From contig OX387205.1 of NCBI GenBank assembly GCA_947561715.1, positions 5,337,001 to 5,401,000 of the forward strand: 64,000 bases of DNA, written 5' to 3'. The DNA comes from Ascidia mentula (Eukaryota > Chordata > Ascidiacea > Phlebobranchia > Ascidiidae). Both the position numbers and the translations under genes were made by a program. Each line of letters starts with the position of its first letter. The first letter of the stretch is position 1. Under the pieces are notes generated by a model. That model was not told where the DNA came from. It saw only the letters and a list, made by a program, of their open reading frames with translations, and made no database searches. This document shows, one piece after another, positions 1-12,394 of the stretch.

Positions 1-507
1 CTTAGAGACTTTAAGTTTTCCTCGTCTTTCAGTAACCGACTTTTCTTTAATGTCCGCTGACCTTAGCTTTCTTTCATCGTCCTTCTTTTCACAACAGTTC
101 GATCGCTATGTTTCTCTCCGATTTAAATAATGTAACTTTCCGTGTGCGTTTAGCTGAGGCGGGCTGAGGAAGGACAGCGCAGCTGTACTGTGCTTACCTC
201 AGTTCATTGGTTTTGTGATTGGTCAATTCTATCTGAGCGTTTGTGCGTAAATTCACTCAGTTTGACGTGGGTATAATTGCGTATGTTAATTTCGTATCCC
301 AAATTGTTCATGGTAAATTAATATTGGTGTGGTGTTTGGATCGAGTTTCCAATTTAAGTCAGGTTAGGAAAAAATAACAATTAGAACTCCCGAGCGATCT
401 TTTGTCAAATGCGTTAATTAAATAAGATTTCCCATTGATCATAAATGATGCTGTTAAGACCCGGATTGAGGCATAATTTTGACATGTAGGTCGCAACAAA
501 TATATTT
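1..507. other. Gene-free left edge
   Basis: AT-rich sequence in which I see no convincing exon, RNA gene or repeat. The signal-peptide exon and 5' half of the variable exon that should precede pseudogene copy A are not recognisable here, so that gene appears to have lost its start. Confidence 0.5.
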
Positions 508-1434
508 TAATCAACTGTCTTTCGATACAACCATAGAACGTGTGAATAGTTCTGTTGGATAGAATTAAACTTCTGTTACTGTCAAATGGAAGAATTATTA
601 AAACAGCAGCAAGGCTATGAATAGGAATAAATGTTTATTCCAATGCTTCAAATAACTTTGGGAACAGCTTAGAAAGGAAACAGTGTCATTGGTGAAAAAT
701 TATGCCTTTCCTGATTTTCTCTGGTGCATATAAAGTTAATTTCGTTGTTCAACTGCCTAAGAAAAGCTTTGTAAAGTTAAAATTAAAAAACTAGGCTTTT
801 CAAATTAAATTTTTTCCAAGTCAACATCTGTTGATATTGACCACTTTGCATACATCATCATATCTATTTAATTTTATCAGATTTTGAAAAGAATGAAAGC
901 AACGGAATGTATCATCTTCGTTACATTTACCTTGAAGAGAACATTACTTGGGATGGAGCAAGAACTCATTGCAAAAAAAAACACGAATACAGACCTTTGC
1001 AACAGAACCTAAATTTGCCAAATAAAGAGAGTTCTTTCTACAGGAACCACTTGGGGAATTAATTGGACCCATATAAATCACTTGGTTTTACTTTGACAAT
1101 AGCCCAATTAATTACATTGATCGCTATAGCAGTGATTTCCAAATGTTTCATTTGAGAATATCTATAAAATGGTGTTCTAAATTAGGAATTTTACAGTTAC
1201 ATCAAAAAACAGTTACATCTGATTGCAACTACTTACAGAGACCAAGTGGGCGACTGGATGTCAATTGGTGATGACAACATAGTAAACTCAGCAGGACTTT
1301 GTGAGCGTTACTCTGTGTTGCATAGCAAGCTGTCAAGCTGGGGAAACACAACTGGTCCTTGTCCACCTCTTACTGCAACGTACAACCCTTGTTACGTTAA
1401 AGGAAATGTGTTTTGCTGCAAGCATATAGCTTAA
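508..1434 (+). pseudogene. Copy A: decayed member of the four-exon secreted family
   Basis: Three recognisable pieces remain. At 508-608 is the 3' half of exon 2, very close to the same part of copy H (17.36-17.47 kb), but with in-frame TAG and TAA codons and no GT donor. Exon 3 is at 881-1077: it is 197 nt where every other full copy has 196 (copy C has 195), because an A-run is one base longer, which shifts the frame, and a TAA replaces the Gln codon of the SQIC motif. Its donor position reads TC instead of GT. Exon 4 (1239-1434, 196 nt, acceptor ACAG) is still fully open and ends in the family's FCC motif and a TAA. No signal exon is found. Exon 4 is better preserved than the rest, as expected if it decayed late or was refreshed by gene conversion. 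The 3' flank to about 1630 matches the flank of copy G. Confidence 0.85.
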
Positions 1435-1630
1435 TGCGAATGTAAAAAGTGTGCATAACCGCCTGTCATCAATTATTATTTTGTATCAATGTTTTTTTTA
1501 TCGCAAATGAAACTCAGTTTCATATCCAAGCATTTCACAATCTGCGCTTTTCAAAAATGTTTATCATGTATAAAATCCACGTTAAATTCCGCTGAGCATT
1601 TCTGGTATTGCCTAGAATTCGGTTAAGTGC

Positions 1631-1690
1631 ATGTGTCACGCCATGTTCGGATCATTCGATTTACTGCGAATAAAGAGCAAGCACGCCACA
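1631..1690 (+). repeat. 5' terminal repeat of the gypsy-type fossil
   Basis: About 57 bases ending GCACGCCACA match the last part of the 3' LTR with about four differences. The left edge is placed where similarity to the 3' flank of copies G and A (the conserved GAATTCGGTTAAGTGC) stops. Confidence 0.8.
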
Positions 1691-2989
1691 TTTTGGTGAC
1701 CCCGAGCGTCAAGAAACGATATTTCTTCGACAATGCAGGATCGAGAAGAAGTACTACACACTGCTGTTTCTTTGAAACTACCGACGTTCTGGACTGAACA
1801 ACACCGAGTGGAACAAACCGAAGCACAATTTACGCTGCGCAAAATATCTTGCGATAGAACGCAGTATTATTATGTGGCGTCAGCATTGGACCAACTAACA
1901 GCAAGCCGCCTTTTGGATCTACTTGAAAGTCCGCCTGAGCAGAACAAATACGCAACAATTAAGGAATGCTTGCTTAGAACATTTGGACTTACGGAGTATG
2001 AAAGAGCTGCACGCTTGCTTTACATTACCGAGCTTGGAGACCGATCACCATCGCAGCTCATGAATGAAATGTTGTCCCTGATGGCCGGTCATAAACCATG
2101 TTTTTTGTTTCACTACATTTTTCTTGGAACCTTGCCAGAAAAAATTCGGCTCGTGTTGACAAAAGAGACGTTGGTCGAACCAAGGCAATTAGCACAACGT
2201 GCCGACGTAGTTTGGAAGTCAAGAAACAGCGAGCAATTTTTCGTTTCAAAAGTCCGCAAGCGTGAAATGCCTTCAGCAAGACCAGCGCAGCAATCAAGTA
2301 AGAACGGTTTCTGCTTTTATCACCAACGCTTTGGCGACCGTGCCCTTAAATGCCAGGAACCAGATTTAGTTGCCGTCAAGTTTTCTTGGAAGTTTGTTTT
2401 AGCCAACGTGCCCAGGCCGCTTCTCGGAGCAGATTTCCTGCGCGCAAATTCCTTGCTTGTCGACCTGAGGCACAAATGCTTGTTAATTGCTCGTTCCTTT
2501 GCGAGTGCACCACTTCATTGTACCAATCACTCACCAATGCAACTCAAAGACAAGTAACAACATTTACGCACAATTGCTAACGCAGTTTCCTTCCATAACT
2601 ACTCCCAAGTTCTCCGCAGCAACACCAAAACATCAGGTGGAACACTACATTCCGATTGTCGGTCCACCAGTTCACGCAAAAGCACGACGCTTGTCGCCAG
2701 AAAAATTGCAAATAGCAAAACGCGAGTTTTCTAAAATGTTGCAACTGGGTATTATTCGCAGATCTTCGATCACCATTACATATGGTGCCGAAATCATCCG
2801 GTGATTGGCGACCGTGTGGCGATTATCGCCGTCTGAATGAGAAGGGGCTGTAACGTTACGGCTAACATAGGTAAGCGTCCAAGATCAGTAAACTAGACAA
2901 AATCGGTAACCCAAACACGTGACTGCAGCGGCAACCAGGGAGGGTACATATTTTCATCCAAGGGGGGTAATTGAAATCATTTACTTTAT

Positions 2990-3430
2990 ACCTTGTACTG
3001 TGTCCACGATAGGTAACTTTGTTATACGTTAGAGTAGTCACGCTATACCTTGCACTATGTCCATGATGGGTAAGTTTGTTAAACGTTAGAGTAGTCACGC
3101 TATACATTGCACTATGTCTATGATAGGTAAGTTTGTTAAACGTTAGAGTAGTCACACTATACCTTGCACTATGTCCATGATAGGTAAGTTTGTTAAACGT
3201 TAGAGTAGTCACGCTATACCTTGCACTATGTCCATGATGGGTAAGTTTGTTAAACGTTAGAGTAGTCACGCTATACCTTGCACTATGTCCATGATAGGTA
3301 AGTTTGTTAAACGTTAAGGTAGTCACGCTATACCTTACACTATGTCCATGGTAGGTAAGTTTGTTAAACGTTAAGGTAGTCACGCTATACCTTGCACTAT
3401 GTCCGTGATGGGTAACTTTGTTAAACGTTG
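2990..3430 (-). repeat. 57-bp tandem repeats, left arm (about 8 units)
   Basis: Same unit as the right arm but inverted. It has no stop codon in one frame on the minus strand, giving a 199-codon open frame (2862-3461) that also runs through the unique terminal part. Units differ by a few substitutions. The arm is about six times shorter than the right arm. Confidence 0.9.
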
Positions 3431-3439
3431 AACAATTAA

Positions 3440-6250
3440 CGAACTTACCTATGATGGGCATAGTGCAAGGTATAGCGTGGCTAATCTAACGTTTAACAAA
3501 CTTACCTATCATGGACATAGTGCAAGGTACAGCGTGACTACCTTAACAATTAAGAAACTTACCTATGATGGACATAGTGCAAGGTATACCGTGACTACCC
3601 CAACGTTTAACAAACTTACCTATCATGGACATAGTGCAAGGTATAGCGTGACTACCCTAACGTTTAACAAACTTACCTATCATGGACATAGTGCAAGGTA
3701 TAGCGTGACTACCCTAACAATTAAGAAACTTACCTATCATGGACATAGTGCAAGGTATACCGTGACTACCCCAACGTTTAACAAACTTACCTATCATGGA
3801 AATAGTGCAAGGTATAGCGTGACTACCCTAACGTTTAACAAACTTACCTATCATGGACATAGTGCAAGGTATAGCGTGACTACCCTAACAATTAACAAAC
3901 TTACCTATCATGGACATAGTGCAAGGTATACCGCGACTACCCCGACGTTTAACAAACTTAGCTATCATGGACATAGTGCAAGGTATAGCGTGACTACCCT
4001 AACGTTTAACAAACTTACCTATCATGGACATAGTGCAAGGTATAGCGTGACTACCCTAACGTTTAACAAACTTACCTATCATGGACATAGTGCAAGGTAT
4101 AGCGTGACTACTCTAACGTTTAACAAACTTACCTATCATGGACATAGTGCAAGGTATAGCGTGACTACCCTAACGTTTAACAAACTTACCTATCATGGAC
4201 ATAGTGCAAGGTATAGCGTGACTACTCTAACGTTTAACAAACTTACCTATCATGGACATAGTGCAAGGTATAGCGTGACTACTCTAACGTTTAACAAACT
4301 TACCTATCATGGACATAGTGCAAGGTATAGCGTGACTACCCTAACGTTTAACAAACTTACCTATCATGGACATAGTGCAAGGTATAGCGTGACTACTCTA
4401 ACGTTTAACAAACTTACCTATCATGGACATAGTGCAAGGTATAGCGTGACTACCCTAACGTTTAACAAACTTACCTATCATGGACATAGTGCAAGGTATA
4501 GCGTGACTACTCTAACGTTTAACAAACTTACCTATCATGGACATAGTGCAAGGTATACCGTGACTACCCCAACGTTTAACAAACTTACCTATCATGGACA
4601 TAGTGCAAGGTATAGCGTGACTACTCTAACGTTTAACAAACTTACCTATCATGGACATAGTGCAAGGTATACCGTGACTACCCCAACGTTTAACAAACTT
4701 ACCTATCATGGACATAGTGCAAGGTATAGCGTGACTACCCCAACGTTTAACAAACTTACCTATCATGGACATAGTGCAAGGTATAGCGTGACTACCCTAA
4801 CGTTTAACAAACTTACCTATCATGGACATAGTGCAAGGTATAGCGTGACTACCCTAACGTTTAACAAACTTACCTATCATGGACATAGTGCAAGGTATAG
4901 CGTGACTACTCTAACGTTTAACAAACTTACCTATCATGGACATAGTGCAAGGTATAGCGTGACTACCCTAACGTTTAACAAACTTACCTATCATGGACAT
5001 AGTGCAAGGTATAGCGTGACTACCCTAACGTTTAACAAACTTACCTATCATGGACATAGTGCAAGGTATAGCGTGACTACTCTAACGTTTAACAAACTTA
5101 CCTATCATGGACATAGTGCAAGGTATAGCGTGACTACTCTAACGTTTAACAAACTTACCTATCATGGACATAGTGCAAGGTATAGCGTGACTACTCTAAC
5201 GTTTAACAAACTTACCTATCATGGACATAGTGCAAGGTATAGCGTGACTACCCTAACGTTTAACAAACTTACCTATCATGGACATAGTGCAAGGTATAGC
5301 GTGACTACTCTAACGTTTAACAAACTTACCTATCATGGACATAGTGCAAGGTATAGCGTGACTACCCTAACAATTAACAAACTTACCTATCATGGACATA
5401 GTGCAAGGTATAGCGTGACTACCCCAACGTTTAACAAACTTACCTATCATGGACATAGTGCAAGGTATAGCGTGACTACCCCAACGTTTAACAAACTTAC
5501 CTATCATGGACATAGTGCAAGGTATAGCGTGACTACCCTAACGTTTAACAAACTTACCTATCATGGACATAGTGCAAGGTATAGCGTGACTACTCTAACG
5601 TTTAACAAACTTACCTATCATGGACATAGTGCAAGGTATAGCGTGACTACTCTAACGTTTAACAAACTTACCCATCATGGACACAGTGCAAGGTATAGCG
5701 TGACTACCCTAACGTTTAACAAACTTACCTATCATGGACATAGTGCAAGGTATAGCGTGACTACTCTAACGTTTAACAAACTTACCTATCATGGACATAG
5801 TGCAAAGTATAGCGTGACTACTCTAACGTTTAACAAACTTACCTATCATGGACATAGTGCAAGGTATAGCGTGACTACCCTAACGTTTAACAAACTTACC
5901 TATCATGGACATAGTGCAAGGTATAGCGTGACTACTCTAACGTTTAACAAACTTACCTATCATGGACATAGTGCAAGGTATAGCGTGACTACTCTAACGT
6001 TTAACAAACTTACCTATGATGGACATAGTGCAAGGTATAGCGTGACTACTCTAACGTTTAACAAACTTACCCATCATGGACACAGTGCAAGGTATAGCGT
6101 GACTACCCTAACAATTAAGAAACTTACCTATCATGGACATAGTGCAAGGTATAGCGTGACTACTCTAAAGTTTAACAAACTTACCTATCATGGACACAGT
6201 GCAAGGTATAGCGTGATTCCCGTAACAATTAATGAAGTTACCTATCGATG
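3440..6250 (+). repeat. 57-bp tandem repeats, right arm (about 49 units)
   Basis: The unit contains CATGGACATAGTGCAAGG and is 57 bp (3 x 19), so a frame free of stops in one unit stays open across the array. The resulting 924-codon frame (3477-6251) encodes a 19-residue repeat (NKLTYHGHSARYSVTTL core). Variants include ACTCTA/ACCCTA, GTTTAAC/AATTAAG and TATAGC/TATACC. I read this frame as a by-product of unit length and not as a gene. Confidence 0.92.
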
Positions 6251-8442
6251 ACGCAGTACAGGTTAAATGATTTTAATTACTCCCCTTGGATGAAAATATG
6301 TACCCTCCCTGTTTTCCGCTGCAGTCACGTGTTTAGGTTACTGATTTTGTCCAATTTACTGATCTTGGACCCTTACCTATGTTAGCCGTAACGTTACAGC
6401 CCTATATGGTCTGAATGCTGCCACAATACCAGACCGCTACAATATACCGCACATTCAGGACTTTAGTTCTCGTCTTGATGGAGCAAAAGTGTTTTCAAAA
6501 ATTGATTTGGTGCGTGGATACCATCAGGTGCCAGTTGCTAAAACCGACATTCCAAAGACAGCCGTCATCACCCCCTTTGGTTTATTTGAGTTTCTTCGCA
6601 TGCCTTTTGGATTAAAGAACGCTGCTCAAGCTTTTCAAAGACCTATGGATTCTGTTTGTCAATCATTAGATTTCACCTTTGTTTACCTAGATGACATACT
6701 GGTTGCGAGTTCCTCGTTAAAGGTTCACCGCACACATCTCAAACAACTATTTCAACGACTTGCAGACAATGGCCTTGTCATTAACGTGAATAAATGCGTT
6801 TTCGGAAAAACGCAAATTGATTTTCTGGGACATCGAATCGATTGCAACGGTGCTCAGCCACTTCCTGACAAAGTTTTAGCCATTCAACGTTTTCCGCCAC
6901 CAATTACGATTAAGAGCCTACAAGAGTTTGCTGGTATGATTAATTTTTATCATCGCTTCATTCCTGCGGCTGTTAAAATCATGTCCCCAATCTTTCAACA
7001 ATTTTCTGGTAAAAATTTACAGCTGCAGTGGACACCTGAATTAAATGCCTCCTTTGAAAACACAAAAATGGCTCTGCAACGTGCAACCATTTTGTGCCAT
7101 CCGCAACCACGGGCTCCAACGGCATTAACCATGGATGCGTCGGATAAAGCTATTGGCGCGGTATTGAAGCAGCAAATCAATGGAATTTGGAAGCCGTTGA
7201 CTTTCTTTAGCAAGCATCTGCGACCCGCAGAAACAAAATACAGCACTTTTAATCGTGAGCTTTTGGCGTTGAATCTTTCTGTTCGCCACTTTCGAACTTT
7301 TCTTGAAGGTCGAACGTTCACCGCGTACACTGATCACAAGCCTTTAACGTTCGCTCTGAAGAAGCAGTCGGAACCTCTTTCTGCTCGACAGCAACGCCAT
7401 TTAACTGCTGTATCCGAATTTACAACGGATGTTGGACACATAGAGGAAAAACAAAATGTTGTTGCAGATGCATTGGCCCGGTCGTTCATTGCCTCTGCAG
7501 ATCAAGCATATATTGACCTTGATTACACGCCCTCGCTGCTGCTCAACAAGAAGTACAAGCATACCGCACAGCGCCTACCAAGTTAAAGCTTCAAGACATA
7601 AAGTTTGAACCTGGTTTAACGCTCTTATGTGACATGTCAACCGGTTCCCCTCGACCAATCATTCCACAACCATGGCAACGTCGTGTATTTGATGTGATTC
7701 ACGGGTTGGCGCATCCTTCTGTTCGAACCACACATGATAGCCCGATTTGGCGTTCCATCTCAAGTTACCTCCGATAGAGGTTCGCAATTTACATCGGATC
7801 TGTTGGTGATTGTTACCAATGTTATTGGTATTAAGCGAAACTGCACAACAGCTTTCCGCCCTCAAGCAAATGGTCTTGTGGAACGTTTTCACCGACACTT
7901 AAAAAGTTCCTTAATGGCCAGACTGAACTCTTCAAATTGGATAGATGAGGTGCCATGGGTGTTGCTGGGAATCAGGGCCATGCCGAAAGATGATCTTCAA
8001 TCCTCCAGCGCTGAGCTGGTATATGGCGAACTGATCACTGTACCGGGTGATTGCATTCCGCACACCACCACTGCCGTTAAACCCTAGCAATTTCTTAAAA
8101 CGCTTCGCAGTTCCGTTTCCCGTGTTCTACCTGTACCAATGTCCCGCCATCGAACTTATCGTACTTTTGTTCCTGATTTGCTTTTTACTTGCGAGTATGT
8201 GTTTGTTCGGAAAGATGGATACCGTCCTCCTTTAAATTCACCATATCAGGGACCTTTTCATGTTGTAAACCAAAACGACAAATATTTTGTGTTAGATATT
8301 TTTGGAACTCGGCAAACAGTCTCCATTGATCGCCTTAAGCCGGCCTTTATTGATGCAACACAGCCAGTTACACAAAAGCCTAAAAAAAGAGGCCGACCTC
8401 CAAAAAGTGCAAAACCCGCTTCTGGGGGGGGGGGGGGAGTAA

Positions 8443-8563
8443 TGTAGCGACATAATATGTTGTAAAGATGTACCGTCGCGGGTTGTGTAAGTTTTAGTGC
8501 GTGTTGTGTCACGCCATGTTCGAATCATTCGATTTACTACGAATAAGGAGCAAGCAAGCCACA
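8443..8563 (+). repeat. 3' LTR of the gypsy-type fossil
   Basis: About 121 bases starting TGTAGCGACA and ending AGCAAGCCACA, directly after a run of 14 or so G residues that acts as the expected polypurine tract. Its last 57 bases match the repeat at 1631-1690. Confidence 0.8.
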
Positions 8564-8723
8564 ATGCTATATTTAATTCATATACGTATACGGATAATAC
8601 GCCCAAGTTAGGCAGGTTGGTAAGTTGTTCATAAGTTTATTAGTATAAAGCTTCGTGACACTGTATCACCGAAACCCAATGAAACGAATAAACTTCAAAC
8701 AAAATCGTTACTAAAATACATAT

Positions 8724-8781
8724 CTTGACAGACAGTCGTAAAAGTGACAACTAGTAAAAGACTTACTGCGATCAAACGCAT
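8724..8781 (-). pseudogene. Orphan signal-peptide exon (exon 1 only)
   Basis: ATG at 8781-8779 opens a 58-nt exon whose product (MRLIAVSLLLVVTFTTVCQ) is identical to exon 1 of copies D and E. The splice donor has changed from GT to AT, and no exons 2-4 follow downstream on the minus strand, where pseudogene A and the gypsy insertion now lie. The remainder of this gene has been lost. Confidence 0.85.
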
Positions 8782-8789
8782 GTCACCTT

Positions 8790-9690
8790 GCAAAAAAAAT
8801 CACGCTAAAGGTAATTTTCTGTTAGTAATGTGCCGTTATGTGCGTAATTGCCGATTTATCTAAAGCTATTTAATAATTCATCAACATATTTTAGGTTTTC
8901 AAAACTCACAAAGGGACGCAACTAAAAACGTTTTGGCAATGCAGCGCTTTGTTTGGGAAAAACATGCAACGACCATTAACATGTCTAAAAAAGACTTATC
9001 GGTAGTGGCAACAATTCTACTAATCGTTCGGTAAGTTAATGTCTGCATGTGTTCATACAACATGCTTATGTAATGTTGACAATGTCAAGTTGAAACGACA
9101 AAATTAATCAAAAAACAACATCAAAGGGGAAACTGCTAACACGAGCATCCTGCTTTCATCACAGTTTCCTGTGATTGTGTGTTAACATACCGCGCTGCTA
9201 CGTATACGCACAGTAAGTTGCTGCGGGCATGCAAAATATAAAACATGTGCAAATAACGACGTGTAGTTCATTGACATGGCACAAACGCCGTAACTGTGTA
9301 CAAAGCTAATACAATGCCACTAGAATAAAAAACAATTACAAAATGACCCAACAAATGTTTCCATTGGTATCAATTTAAAGCATGGACATTTTCCTTTTTG
9401 AAAACTAAGATACACTAATCAAGTTTATTTATGAAAACACACTTTAATTAACAAAATCGAAGTTGCAACTTACGGTGATGTCGTATGCAACGTGCAACGT
9501 GTATTATTGAATTTGAAAACAATAACATTGCAAGCAATACGATAAAATTCCATGAGTAAATTCTGTTGTAGTAAGACATAATGTTTGTTGTTTCCTTACA
9601 CTCGGGATATAACATCCATGCTTAATGACAAATAGTAAATCCACCACTTATTATCACTTAAAATTGTTACTTGTTTATTTACATGTTAAC
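8790..9690. other. Spacer between orphan exon and copy B
   Basis: Diverged duplicate of the spacers at about 25.3-26.3 and 27.8-28.8 kb (shared blocks such as AAACATGCAACGACCATTAACATG cores and GCGTATACGTAG-like sequence). The short frame seen in those two spacers is not maintained here. No gene seen. Confidence 0.6.
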
Positions 9691-9696
9691 ATCACA

Positions 9697-11302
9697 TTAC
9701 GGAACAGGTCCGCAACAAAACACATGTCCTTTAACGTAACAAGGGTTGTACATTGCAGTAAAAGGTGGACAAGGACCAGTTGTGTTTCCCCAGCTTGGCA
9801 GCTTGTTATACAACACAGAGTAACGCTCACAAAGTCTTGTTGAGTTCACTATGTTGTCATCACCAATTGACATCCAGTCGCCCACTTGGTCTCTAAAACG
9901 TTTTGTACAGGTAAATCGAAAAAAATATTTTAAGTACAAAAAAGGCCTGTATAAACCCACTTTTATATACAAGGAACTTTTCAACAAAGTTGTGTAGTTA
10001 AAATTTAATTGCACTATACGTCAAAGTGCAATAAGACCGTAGTGCGTGGATAAATTTGATAATTCACATTAACTTCACAGCCGAGACAATGCTGTATAAT
10101 AAGATAAGTGTAATAGCTCTGATATTTTACACAGGGCAGCCATCATATACCTTACAGGTGTCCAATTGTTGCCAAAGGTGGTTTCAGTAATAAGGACTTT
10201 CTTGTTTTGGCAAATTTGTGTGCTGTTGCAAAGATCCCTTGTAGGTCTTGCATTACAAACAGCCCTTGCACTTTCCCATGTCAAGTTCTTGGCAATATAG
10301 TGGGAGTAGATTTTGTATGATCCGTAGGTTTCGTTTTTGCCCAAACCTATTAAAATCAATTTTTATTTTCAGAACATTAAAGATTGGAAATATTGGGAAA
10401 TAATATGTTGAAACTTTACTTTGGCCACATGTAGCCGCTATTTTTAGGCATGGAATTAACGCCCAGTAACGGACGTGACTTCATCGGTTAAAATAACCTC
10501 TTAAATTATAGCTCTTTAAAAAACAAACACAGACGTACTGCCGTTAAAGTAACGCTTCCAATAGACATCAATAGATGTTTGATTCCACCCAGAAGTGCTA
10601 TTCGTTCTTGTTATAGTGGCTTCAAAAGATTGAAGGTGAACTTCGAAGACGTAGATGTCAAGTTTCAGTGATGACGATTTGGTCGTGTTTGCTCTCGCAT
10701 CCACGTGCTTTGCGATTTGTCTGAAGCATCTTTGATATGCTACAGTGACGTTGATGCTATTGGCCGTTGTACCAACGTCGAAAGTGGTTTTACGGCCTGA
10801 AGATGATGATCCAATTACTGTTTTGATTAACTAGATGCTTTGGCAATTTTGTAATTAGATCTAAATTATTATATTATGCTCTAAGGATGGTTCGTAAAAG
10901 TGTTGCGGTTGTGGTAATTACCCGGAATGGATTTCGTTGGTACGAATCATGACAATAGAACCGCAGACAGTTCAACTTGTGTCTACCCATGGTTTTAGTA
11001 ACCTGCTGGCCAGATGAAAACAAATCCTCGAAGTGGTGACTGTGCAGTCACTGTCATTCCATTTTGGCATCATAACATTATAGGTACCAGCATCCGGAGA
11101 CAAATAACGGTAGAATCCGCTCTGGGCAGCAGGTCAGTCAAACCGTTAGCAGTCACAATTTTGTATTTAAATTTGTAAACCATCTGTCGTTAATCTTATC
11201 TGAATCCAAGTAATAATTCCAACAACTACTTCCAGTTTACGTACCTTGACAGATGGTGGTCAAAGGGACAAAAAGCAAAATCTCAACCACATCCAAACGC
11301 AT
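9697..11302 (-). CDS. Copy B: intact four-exon secreted Cys-rich protein
   Basis: Exons on the minus strand: 11302-11245 (58 nt, signal peptide MRLDVVEILLFVPLTTICQ), 10796-10539 (258), 10346-10151 (196), 9892-9697 (196, TAA). All junctions are GT-AG and phases 1, 1, 2 join into one frame of 708 nt, 235 residues. After the signal peptide comes a variable domain (GTTANSINVTV near its start, SGWNQTSIDVYWKRY near its end). Exons 3 and 4 form a Cys-rich domain with NLTWESARAVC, LCNSTQIC, NNWTPV, GDWMSIGDD, SWGNTTGPC and a final FCC. Many N-glycosylation sequons fit an extracellular protein. From memory, the pattern LC..QIC / WTPV / W..IGD / SWG / CC resembles an uncharacterised domain in secreted proteins of marine eukaryotes. 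Function unknown. It is head to head with copy G. Confidence 0.85.
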
Positions 11303-12394
11303 TGCTATCTTGTTATTCGTCAGTGACGGGTAACATAATGCCGTTGTCGATTGTTTGTGCAATTTACTCACGGCAAAACCAACTTCCGCTCATTTGCAAC
11401 GCATAATCCCATGTTGACATATGCGAAATCCATGCTCTGTACTATAGGATAAATTGTTGTTAAGCTACAAAATTACAGAAAAACATTTCTAAGTTTTTCC
11501 ATTATAGTAATTTCCAACAGTTCTGTTCAAGTATTTTTCAACTAACATGAGACATTTGATTGTGAAATTGAACGTAATTAGCGATTTGTCCAAGAGAAAA
11601 TTTATTCTGTTTCGACCCTTGTGGCTTGTGAATTTCCATGGAACTATTAGATACCATAGCGTTGCTTGTTCCTGGAAGTTGGAACCAAACTGTATTGAGA
11701 TGAATACACAGTGACCACAACTTGGAGTGGTTTTCATCTGGCCGTCATTTAACCGCATCCGTTGTTATGCAAATATTGCAATTTAAAGTGTTATGTTAAA
11801 AAAAATAAGCCAAAACTTATTCTTCAGTCAAACAAAATACAATATAAGACTCAATCATGTCATTTTTTTGCAATCATGTCATTTTCATTTGTCGTTTTTG
11901 TAATCAGTAAAACTGCCAACAAATAAAATGTTTTTGCAATATCGCCACACCAGTGGGTCGGTTTCAGATAACCAATTGCAGTTTTTACCGGCCCCTCGTT
12001 ACTATCCAATCTGTTTCATTTATCATTTTTAACTCTGCGAAGTTTTCTGGTTTAGTTAAGCGGCAACGCTACAAGATGACAAGTATTCAGTGTACTCAAT
12101 AATACTGTTTGGACTGTGTGAGCGGTCTCAAATTTGATTCATCGTTTCCGTAGATTGGCATACTGATTGAATGAGCTTTTTTGCCACATTTATGTCAAAT
12201 TGTGTTTCGCTTATGGGAGTATTTTCTTTGGTGCTTCACGAAGCAAACAAACAGGTTTAAATTGGAAGTTTGTTCAGTCATCCTGGGATGTACAGTATTA
12301 CGATAATGTGGAAGTCCGCTATGCTGTGATTGATTTACACCAACAATCGACAGCACCAATGCATTACCAGTCACTGGCGGTTTACAAGATAGCA
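11303..12394. promoter_or_regulatory. Shared divergent promoter region of copies B and G
   Basis: The 1.1 kb between the two outward-facing signal exons. The ends are inverted repeats of each other: just before each ATG stands ACAAGATAGCA, preceded by a related block (GTCACTGACG versus GTCACTGGCG). No other gene was seen; frames here are short and not conserved. The minus side also matches the sequence upstream of the orphan exon at 21.1 kb. Confidence 0.6.

Larger units (their letters stand above)
2840..6408. mobile_element. Foldback (FB-like) DNA element inserted in the gypsy fossil
   Basis: The outer ends are inverted repeats: GGGCTGTAACGTTACGG near 2845 and its reverse complement near 6386-6402, with similarity continuing for roughly 140-150 bases on each side (both sides contain the segment around GGGAGGGTACATATTTTCAT). 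Inside these, the arms consist of a 57-bp tandem unit in opposite orientations: about 8 units at 2990-3430 and about 49 units at 3440-6250. There is no transposase. A 9-bp direct repeat GTCTGAATG flanks the element (2831-2839 and 6409-6417), which fits a target-site duplication. Long inverted arms built of short tandem repeats plus a 9-bp duplication are the hallmarks of Drosophila FB elements; Mutator-like elements also make 9-bp duplications. The class is inferred from structure only. Confidence 0.85.
1631..8563 (+). mobile_element. Ty3/gypsy-type LTR retrotransposon fossil
   Basis: Parts in order: end repeat 1631-1690; a primer-binding-like TGGTGACCCC at 1694-1703; gag-like frame 1733-2557; pol with reverse transcriptase showing the YLDDI box and RNase H (frame 6489-7586); integrase core and C-terminal region (7734-8447); a G-rich polypurine tract near 8424-8442; and a 3' LTR at 8443-8563 that begins TGT and ends ACA. 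The order RT, RNase H, integrase and the RT motifs are those of the Ty3/gypsy superfamily. The element is broken, with several breaks, and a foldback DNA element (2840-6408) has inserted in its pol region. About four differences in the 57 shared terminal bases suggest a moderately old insertion. It lies where the 3' flank of pseudogene A meets the flank of a minus-strand family copy. Treated as a fossil. Confidence 0.9.

Noticed and set aside
3477-6251. 924-codon open frame as a repetitive structural protein
   Set aside because: It lies wholly in the arm of a foldback element made of a 57-bp tandem repeat. Openness follows from the unit length, and the inverted arm shows the same.
8720-11302. 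Exon 1 at 8781 as the start of copy B
   Set aside because: On the minus strand it lies downstream of copy B's stop, so it belongs to another, lost gene. Copy B has its own exon at 11302.
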